DNA of 10,464 nucleotides from Pseudomonadota bacterium. GTDB lineage: Bacteria > Pseudomonadota > Gammaproteobacteria > Xanthomonadales > Xanthomonadaceae. This document shows, piece after piece, positions 6,574-10,464 of the stretch (position 1 is the first letter of the stretch; each line of letters opens with the position of its first letter). The stretch is taken from assembly GCA_023388955.1 (NCBI GenBank), contig JAEWFH010000082.1:1-10464 (forward strand). The letters are read 5' to 3'. Position numbers and translations under genes: made by a program. A model generated the notes under the pieces. That model searched no databases and had not been told where the DNA came from. It saw only the letters and a list, made by a program, of their open reading frames with translations.

Positions 6574-7917
6574 ATGCTCGACCCCGCCCTGCTGCGCCAG
6601 CAGCCCGACGACCTTGCCCGCCGCCTGCGCGAGTCCCGTGGCCACGAGCTCGATGCCGCAGCGCTGGGTGCGCTGGAAGCCGAGCGCAAGCAGATCCAGG
6701 CCCGCACGCAGGAGTTGCAGAGCCTGCGCAATGCGAAGTCGAAGGAGATCGGTGGCCTCGTGGGGCAGGCGAAGAAGGCCGCTTCGACCGACCCGGTGAA
6801 GGCGGCGGAACTGGAAGGCCAGGTCGAGCGCATCAAGGCCGAGGTCGCCGGCTTCGGGGACGAGCTCAGGGACAGCGAGGCGCGGCTGGACGCCATCCGC
6901 GGCGAGCTGGAGGCGATCGCGCTGGGCATCCCCAACCTGCCGGACGAATCCGTGCCGGTCGGCAAGGACGAGGCCGACAACGTCGAACAGCACCGCTGGG
7001 GCGAGCCGCGCCAGTTTGATTTCGAAGTGCTCGACCACGTCGCCCTGGGGGCCCCGCACGGCTGGCTGGACGGGGAGGCGGCGGCCACCCTGAGCGGTGC
7101 CCGCTTCACCGTGCTGCGTGGCCCGGTGGCGCGGCTGCACCGGGCGCTGGCGCAATTCATGCTCGACCTGCACACCGGCGAGCACGGCTACCAGGAGACC
7201 AACGTCCCGGTGCTGGTCAACACCGATGCGATGCAGGGCACCGGCCAGCTGCCCAAATTCGAGGACGACCTGTTCGCCACCGAGATCGGCGACCCCGGCC
7301 AGCCCAGCAGCCGCCGCTACCTGGTCCCCACCGCCGAGGTGCCGTTGACCAACCTGGTCCGCGACGCGATCACCGACGCGGCGCTGCTGCCGCTACGCAT
7401 GACCGCGCATTCGATGTGCTTCCGCGCCGAGGCCGGCAGCCACGGCCGCGACACCCGCGGCATGATCCGCCAGCACCAGTTCGAGAAGGTCGAGCTGGTC
7501 AGCATCACCCGTCCCGACCAGAGCGCGGACGAGCACGAGCGCATGACCCGCAACGCCGAAGTGGTGCTGGAGCGGCTCGGCCTGCCATATCGCCGGGTGC
7601 TGCTGTGCACGGGGGACATGGGCTTCTCGGCCACCAGGACCCACGACCTGGAGGTCTGGCTGCCGAGCCAGCAGACCTACCGCGAGATTTCCTCGGTCTC
7701 CAATTGCGGCGCGTTCCAGGCCCGTCGCATGCAGGCGCGCTGGCGCAATCCGGACACCGGCAAGCCGGAACTGGTGCACACGCTCAACGGTTCGGGCGTG
7801 GCGGTCGGGCGGGCCCTGATCGCGGTGATGGAGAACGGCCAGCAGGCCGATGGCTCCATCACCGTGCCCGAAGTCCTGCGTCCCTACATGGGCGGACTGG
7901 AGACGATCCGGCCGTAA
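6574..7917 (+). CDS. serS: Seryl-tRNA synthetase SerS
   Basis: Class IIa aminoacyl-tRNA synthetase (EC 6.1.1.11), 447 residues. It charges tRNA-Ser with serine and also supplies seryl-tRNA for selenocysteine where that pathway exists. The start MLDPALLRQQPDDLARRL is the standard N-terminus. A GTG at 6565 is in frame but lies in the ribosome-binding region. Residues about 28-110 form the long antiparallel coiled-coil arm that grips the tRNA variable loop. The catalytic core shows NTDAMQGTGQLPKFEDDLF, the VPTAEVPLTN loop, motif 2 FRAEAGSHGRDTRGMIRQHQF starting near 283, and EISSVSNCGAFQARR. Motif 3 LNGSGVAVGRALIAVMEN spans about 404-421. All key Arg and Glu residues of motifs 2 and 3 are present. 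It has its own probable promoter, divergent from the TonB-like gene. A tRNA-Ser gene, one of its substrates, lies about 1.1 kb downstream. Confidence 0.97.
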   Translation: MLDPALLRQQPDDLARRLRESRGHELDAAALGALEAERKQIQARTQELQSLRNAKSKEIGGLVGQAKKAASTDPVKAAELEGQVERIKAEVAGFGDELRDSEARLDAIRGELEAIALGIPNLPDESVPVGKDEADNVEQHRWGEPRQFDFEVLDHVALGAPHGWLDGEAAATLSGARFTVLRGPVARLHRALAQFMLDLHTGEHGYQETNVPVLVNTDAMQGTGQLPKFEDDLFATEIGDPGQPSSRRYLVPTAEVPLTNLVRDAITDAALLPLRMTAHSMCFRAEAGSHGRDTRGMIRQHQFEKVELVSITRPDQSADEHERMTRNAEVVLERLGLPYRRVLLCTGDMGFSATRTHDLEVWLPSQQTYREISSVSNCGAFQARRMQARWRNPDTGKPELVHTLNGSGVAVGRALIAVMENGQQADGSITVPEVLRPYMGGLETIRP

Positions 7918-7922
7918 GACGG

Positions 7923-7938
7923 TGACGGAGTGCCGTCA
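7923..7938 (+). terminator. Small hairpin after serS (weak terminator candidate)
   Basis: TGACGG and CCGTCA form a perfect 6-bp stem with a 4-nt AGTG loop starting 6 bp after the serS stop. There is no T-run behind it, so it may only attenuate or do nothing. Confidence 0.25.
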
Positions 7939-7961
7939 AAGGTGCTCCAATAGCCCAATTC

Positions 7962-7977
7962 GTTCCACGCAGGGAAC
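7962..7977 (+). promoter_or_regulatory. Inverted repeat at the LysR-gene translation start region
   Basis: GTTCC-N6-GGAAC ends 5 bp before the LysR ATG. The right arm overlaps the AGGGA ribosome site (7971-7975). It could be an autoregulatory LysR-type operator (these sites are short dyads) or an RNA hairpin masking the ribosome site. Seen directly as a dyad; the function is inference. Confidence 0.35.
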
Positions 7978-7982
7978 AACGG

Positions 7983-8984
7983 ATGCACGACCTCAACGAC
8001 CTGTACTACTTCGCGGTTGTGGTGGAACACGCCGGCTTCGCCGCGGCGGAGCGGGCGCTCGGAATCCCGAAGTCGCGCCTGAGCCGTCGCATCAGCCAGC
8101 TGGAAGCCGAGCTCGGGGTGCGCCTGTTGCAGCGCTCCACGCGCCGCTTTGCCGTCACCGACGTCGGCCAGGCCGTCTACCGGCACGCCCAGACCATGCT
8201 GAGCGAGGCCCAGGCCGCGCGCGAGGTGGTCGACCGGCTCAGTGCCGAACCGCGTGGCCTGGTCCGGGTCAGCGTGCCGGTCAGCATGGCGCAGCAGAAC
8301 ATGCCGCGCCTGTTGCCGGAGTTCCTCGCCCGCTATCCCGAAGTTCGCGTGCACATGACGGTGAGTAACCGCCGTGTCGACATCATCAACGAAGGAATCG
8401 ACGTCGCGCTGCGGGTGCGTACCCGCCTGGACGACGATGGCAGCCTGGTGATGCGCAGCTTCGGCATGATCCAGGAACTGCTGGTCGCCAGCCCCGACTA
8501 CCTCAGGCGGATGGGCGAGCCGACCACGCCGGAGCAGCTTCAGGAAGAGCACGTGACCCTGGCCATGAGCGACGACGACGCCCGCCAGCGCTGGGAGCTG
8601 CACGGGCCCGACGCCGAGGTCAAGCGCATCGACCTGCGGCCGCGCGTCAGCGGCTTCGACTTCCCCATGCTGATGGCGCTGGCGGAGCAGGGCGTGGGCA
8701 TCACGCTGCTGCCGGAGACGATCTGCTCGGACGCGGTGCGCAGCGGCAAGCTCAAGGTCGTGCTGCCGCAGTGGCGCCTGCCGCAGGGCATCTCCCACGC
8801 CGTATTCGCGTCCCGGCGCGGCATGCTGCCGGCGGTACGGGTGTTCATCGATTTCCTGGCCGAGAAGCTGCCGCCGTTGATCGAATCCGCCCGCCTCGGT
8901 TGCGGCGAGATCAACGGCAAGCCCTGCTCGGCGGAGGAAGAGGCGGCGTACCGGCGCCAGCCGGGCCGCGCCGTGACAGAATAG
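7983..8984 (+). CDS. LysR-family transcriptional regulator
   Basis: A 333-residue LysR-type regulator. The N-terminal winged helix-turn-helix spans about 1-62: LNDLYYFAVVVEHAGFAAA, then GIPKSRLSRRISQLEAELGVRLLQRSTRR and a TDVG turn. A linker helix leads to a periplasmic-binding-protein-like effector domain (about 92-295) with LVRVSVPVSMAQ, ARYPEVRVHM, GIDVALRVR and MALAEQGVGITLLPE. The overall pattern is that of the CrgA/AaeR/DmlR-type branch. The effector is unknown. The tail after about 300 is longer than usual and carries Cys307 and Cys315. The start is set by AGGGA seven bases upstream. LysR regulators often control a divergent neighbour. Here the upstream gene is serS in the same direction and downstream is a tRNA, so it is an orphan whose target cannot be read from context. 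It could be partly read through from serS, 65 bp upstream. Confidence 0.93.
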   Translation: MHDLNDLYYFAVVVEHAGFAAAERALGIPKSRLSRRISQLEAELGVRLLQRSTRRFAVTDVGQAVYRHAQTMLSEAQAAREVVDRLSAEPRGLVRVSVPVSMAQQNMPRLLPEFLARYPEVRVHMTVSNRRVDIINEGIDVALRVRTRLDDDGSLVMRSFGMIQELLVASPDYLRRMGEPTTPEQLQEEHVTLAMSDDDARQRWELHGPDAEVKRIDLRPRVSGFDFPMLMALAEQGVGITLLPETICSDAVRSGKLKVVLPQWRLPQGISHAVFASRRGMLPAVRVFIDFLAEKLPPLIESARLGCGEINGKPCSAEEEAAYRRQPGRAVTE

Positions 8985-9023
8985 CCCCGTCGCAGGATGC
9001 GGCACGGGTAGGGGGGATCCAGT

Positions 9024-9111
9024 GGAAGCGTGGCCGAGTGGTTGAAGGCACCGGTCTTGAAAACCGGCAACGGGCAACCGTTCGTGGGTTCGAATCCCAC
9101 CGCTTCCGCCA
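9024..9111 (+). tRNA. tRNA-Ser (anticodon UGA)
   Basis: An 88-nt type II tRNA folded by hand. The acceptor stem GGAAGCG (9024-9030) pairs with CGCTTCC (9101-9107), followed by discriminator G and an encoded CCA (9109-9111). The anticodon arm is CCGGT/ACCGG around the loop CTTGAAA, giving anticodon TGA at 9058-9060. The long variable arm AACGG-GCAA-CCGTT identifies serine. The T arm is GTGGG/CCCAC with the loop TTCGAAT. It reads UCA and, by wobble, other UCN codons. The LysR stop is only 39 bp upstream and no clear -35/-10 pair is visible in that gap. The response regulator starts 24 bp downstream. Confidence 0.98.
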
Positions 9112-9121
9112 GCTACTCATC

Positions 9122-9130
9122 AGGGAGGAA
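9122..9130 (+). promoter_or_regulatory. Ribosome binding site deciding the TTG start of the response regulator
   Basis: AGGGAGGAA lies 5 nt before TTG 9136 and is the strongest Shine-Dalgarno in the window. Together with the position of the receiver motif IIDDH at residues 7-11 it fixes the unusual TTG start. It falls wholly within the 24 bases between the tRNA CCA end and the start codon. Confidence 0.75.
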
Positions 9131-9135
9131 GAGCT

Positions 9136-9783
9136 TTGGCCATCAGGATTTTCATCATCGACGATCACGCGCTGGTCCGCAGCGGACTCCGGCTGATCGT
9201 CTCCGGCCAGCCGGACATGGAGGTGGTCGGCGAGGCGTCCAGCGGGGAGTCGGCACTGCCGCAGGTCCGCTCGCTCAAACCGGACATCGTCCTGTGCGAC
9301 CTGCACCTGCCGGGCATGAGCGGGCTCGAGATCACCGAGCGGATCGTGCGCGGGCAGCAGGACACGCGGGTCATCATGGTGTCCGTGCTGGAGGACGGGC
9401 CCATGCCGCGGCGCCTGCTGGAGGCGGGCGCCTCCGGTTACGTCGGCAAGGGTGGGGATGCGGAAGAGCTGCTGGATGCGATCCGCGAGGTTTCTCGGGG
9501 GCGGCGGTTCCTGGCCGGCAACGTCGCCCGCTACATGGCCCTGGCCGGGATCGACGGCGACGGCAATCCATTCGACACGCTCAGCGACCGTGAACTCGAG
9601 GTCGCGCTGATGCTTGCCCAGGGCCTGCGGCAGGGGCAGATCGCCGAGCGGCTCAGCCTGAGCCCGAAGACGGTGAACACCCACAAGAGCCGTCTGTTCG
9701 AGAAGCTGGCGATCGCCGATACCGTGGCGCTGGCGCGGCTGATGGGACAGCACGGCCTGGTCGAGGAAACTGCCGCGCCCTGA
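9136..9783 (+). CDS. gacA: GacA/UvrY-type two-component response regulator (receiver plus LuxR HTH)
   Basis: A 215-residue NarL/FixJ-type regulator. The receiver domain (1-120) has the acidic pair Asp9-Asp10, phosphoacceptor Asp55 in CDLHLPGMSG, Ser83 and Lys105. The LuxR-type helix-turn-helix (about 147-205) reads LSDRELEVALMLAQGL, IAERLSLSPKTVNTHKSRLFEKL and a final LVEE. The segments NPFDTLSDRE, SPKTVNTHKSRLFEKL and LLEAGASGYVGKG resemble GacA of Pseudomonas and UvrY of E. coli more than other LuxR-type regulators. Those act with GacS/BarA to switch on CsrA-sequestering small RNAs. Translation starts at TTG behind a strong Shine-Dalgarno, 24 bp after the tRNA-Ser 3' end. There is no space for a conventional promoter between them, so tRNA read-through or an upstream promoter must drive it. 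In pseudomonads and enterics uvrC follows this gene; here a convergent gene does. No sensor kinase is in the window. Confidence 0.9.
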   Translation: MAIRIFIIDDHALVRSGLRLIVSGQPDMEVVGEASSGESALPQVRSLKPDIVLCDLHLPGMSGLEITERIVRGQQDTRVIMVSVLEDGPMPRRLLEAGASGYVGKGGDAEELLDAIREVSRGRRFLAGNVARYMALAGIDGDGNPFDTLSDRELEVALMLAQGLRQGQIAERLSLSPKTVNTHKSRLFEKLAIADTVALARLMGQHGLVEETAAP

Positions 9784-9822
9784 CCCGGCACGCACGGGCT
9801 GCACGAGGCCCGGTCGGGGCGC

Positions 9823-9850
9823 AAAAAAACGGGCCGCATGTGCGGCCCGT
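9823..9850 (-). terminator. Strong rho-independent terminator for the right-edge minus-strand gene
   Basis: A perfect palindrome at 9829-9850 (arms ACGGGCCGCA / TGCGGCCCGT, centre TG) is followed on the minus strand by a run of seven Ts (9829-9823). It ends transcripts of the gene whose stop is at 9874. On the plus strand only a broken T-run (CTTCGTTTCC) follows, so it may also weakly stop the response regulator transcript. Confidence 0.85.
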
Positions 9851-9873
9851 CTTCGTTTCCGTCCCGGCGCGGC

Positions 9874-10464
9874 TCAGCTTGCGTCGCGCTTGCCGTCCTC
9901 GGGTGCCGGTGCGTCGTCGTCAGCGGTTGCGGCGCCTTCGTCCTGGCCGGCCTCTTCCTCGCCCTCGACCGCCGCCTCGGCAGGTGCGGGTGCGGGTGCG
10001 GGCTCGGCGTCGAACAGGTTGCCGGTGCGCGGCTCGACTGCGGTCTCCGTGCTGCCGGTGCCCAGCGAGTCGGGTGCCGCTGCATCGTCGGAGGGAGTCC
10101 CGGCGATGGCGTCCGGTGCAGGCGTGGCCACCGGCGAGGTGTCCGCGACCGCGTCGGGGGCGGGAGCCTGGACCGGTTCCACGACTGCCGGGGCTACGTT
10201 GTCGGCCTCGCCAGCGGGCACGGGGGCGGGCACGATCTGCGTAGCGTCGCCGGCGGGGATGTCCTCCACCACGGCAGCCGGAGCCGATGCCTCGCTGCCC
10301 TGGCTTTCGGTGGCCGCGGTCGCCGGCGATTCTACTTCCGGAGTCGCGGCAGTGGCGGCGCGCTTGGCGGCGGACTTGCGCGGACGGCGGCTGCGGCCCG
10401 GCGACTTGGCCGGTGCCCCGGCCGCGTCGGCTTCATCCGTCGTCCCGGTGTCCGCCTGCTGTCC
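9874..10464 (-). CDS. C-terminal low-complexity tail of a larger protein (5' part outside window; RNase E is one candidate)
   Basis: The frame is open from the right edge to a TGA at 9874-9876, giving 196 visible residues with no domain. The upstream end (visible residues 21-36) is basic, with GRSRRPRKSAAKRAA. The rest is Ala/Pro/Glu/Asp-rich and acidic, with PAPAPAPA, EGEEEAG and the end EDGKRDAS. A GTG at 10272 is in frame, but the same composition continues upstream without a break, so it is not a likely start. Such a tail, an Arg-rich patch followed by disordered acidic Ala/Pro sequence, is seen at the C-terminus of RNase E in this group, where it scaffolds the degradosome. Other disordered-tail proteins, for example topoisomerase or histone-like proteins, fit equally from composition alone. 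A strong terminator follows the stop, so this is the last gene of its transcript. The identity is a guess; that it is coding is well supported by frame openness and third-position GC. Confidence 0.7.
   Translation of the reverse strand, partial: GQQADTGTTDEADAAGAPAKSPGRSRRPRKSAAKRAATAATPEVESPATAATESQGSEASAPAAVVEDIPAGDATQIVPAPVPAGEADNVAPAVVEPVQAPAPDAVADTSPVATPAPDAIAGTPSDDAAAPDSLGTGSTETAVEPRTGNLFDAEPAPAPAPAEAAVEGEEEAGQDEGAATADDDAPAPEDGKRDAS
9983..10002. repeat. Short hexanucleotide tandem repeat (GGTGCG, about 3.3 copies)
   Basis: Three consecutive GGTGCG units plus two bases lie within the C-terminal tail gene and encode Pro-Ala repeats on the minus strand. Copy change would add or remove Pro-Ala pairs without shifting the frame. 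Confidence 0.7.

Noticed and set aside
5307..7175. A 622-codon open frame on the minus strand across aroA, the TonB-like gene and serS
   Set aside because: It lies antisense to clearly identified aroA and serS, has low-complexity Arg/Ser/Pro composition, and comes from the GC bias of those genes.
8976..9023. A sigma70 promoter for the tRNA between the LysR stop and the tRNA
   Set aside because: AGAATA near 8977 looks -10-like, but it is about 40 bp from the tRNA and has no -35 at the right distance; not enough to call.
7884..9077. A 397-codon minus-strand open frame opposite the LysR gene and running into the tRNA
   Set aside because: It covers a clear LysR-family gene in antisense and crosses half of the tRNA-Ser gene.
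9983..10002. Phase-variable repeat
   Set aside because: The unit is six bases and in frame, with only about three copies, so slippage would not switch the gene on or off.
9840..10244. A plus-strand open frame opposite the right-edge tail gene
   Set aside because: Starts inside the terminator palindrome and is an Arg/Pro-rich shadow of the Ala/Pro/acidic minus-strand gene.

Overview
This GC-rich window (roughly 70% G+C) looks like chromosomal core sequence of a gammaproteobacterium of the Xanthomonadaceae/Lysobacteraceae (Lysobacter, Luteimonas, Pseudoxanthomonas or a relative). The evidence is the combination of a serC-aroA operon, a xanthomonad-like serS, a GacA-type regulator and very strong GC bias at third codon positions. 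Genus is inference. I see no insertion sequence, integrase, CRISPR array, phage gene or recognisable defence island, and no convincing new multi-gene system.

Layout. Positions 1-1140 hold the C-terminal part of a 3-hydroxybutyrate oligomer hydrolase (+), cut by the left edge. Facing it are two minus-strand genes. One is a two-helix membrane protein with a degenerate Mrr-nuclease-like domain (1182-2144). The other is a 91-residue polyhydroxyalkanoate (PHA) system protein (2216-2491). A divergent promoter region of about 100 bp separates the latter from a plus-strand operon: a double-FHA tail-anchored membrane protein (2596-3396), serC (3403-4488) and aroA (4488-5819). serC and aroA share a TGATG stop/start. 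The stop of aroA interlocks with that of a convergent TonB-C-domain protein (5816-6448, -). serS (6574-7917, +) and a LysR-type regulator (7983-8984, +) follow. Next come tRNA-Ser(UGA) (9024-9111) and, 24 bp later, a GacA/UvrY-type response regulator with a TTG start (9136-9783). A strong minus-strand terminator (9823-9850) closes a minus-strand gene. Only its low-complexity C-terminal tail (9874-10464) is inside the window; RNase E is a guess for it.

Functional themes. Two genes point to PHA/polyhydroxybutyrate storage: the oligomer hydrolase and the PHA system protein. serC (serine and pyridoxal phosphate synthesis), serS (charging tRNA-Ser) and a tRNA-Ser gene form a loose serine neighbourhood. 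aroA belongs to the shikimate pathway. The pairing of serC and aroA is the remnant or a compact form of the gammaproteobacterial gyrA-serC-pheA-aroA supraoperon, here without pheA between them.

The more unusual points are the loss of catalytic residues in the Mrr-like domain, the probable leaderless FHA mRNA, the pheA-less serC/aroA junction, and the response regulator lying directly behind a tRNA with no evident promoter of its own.
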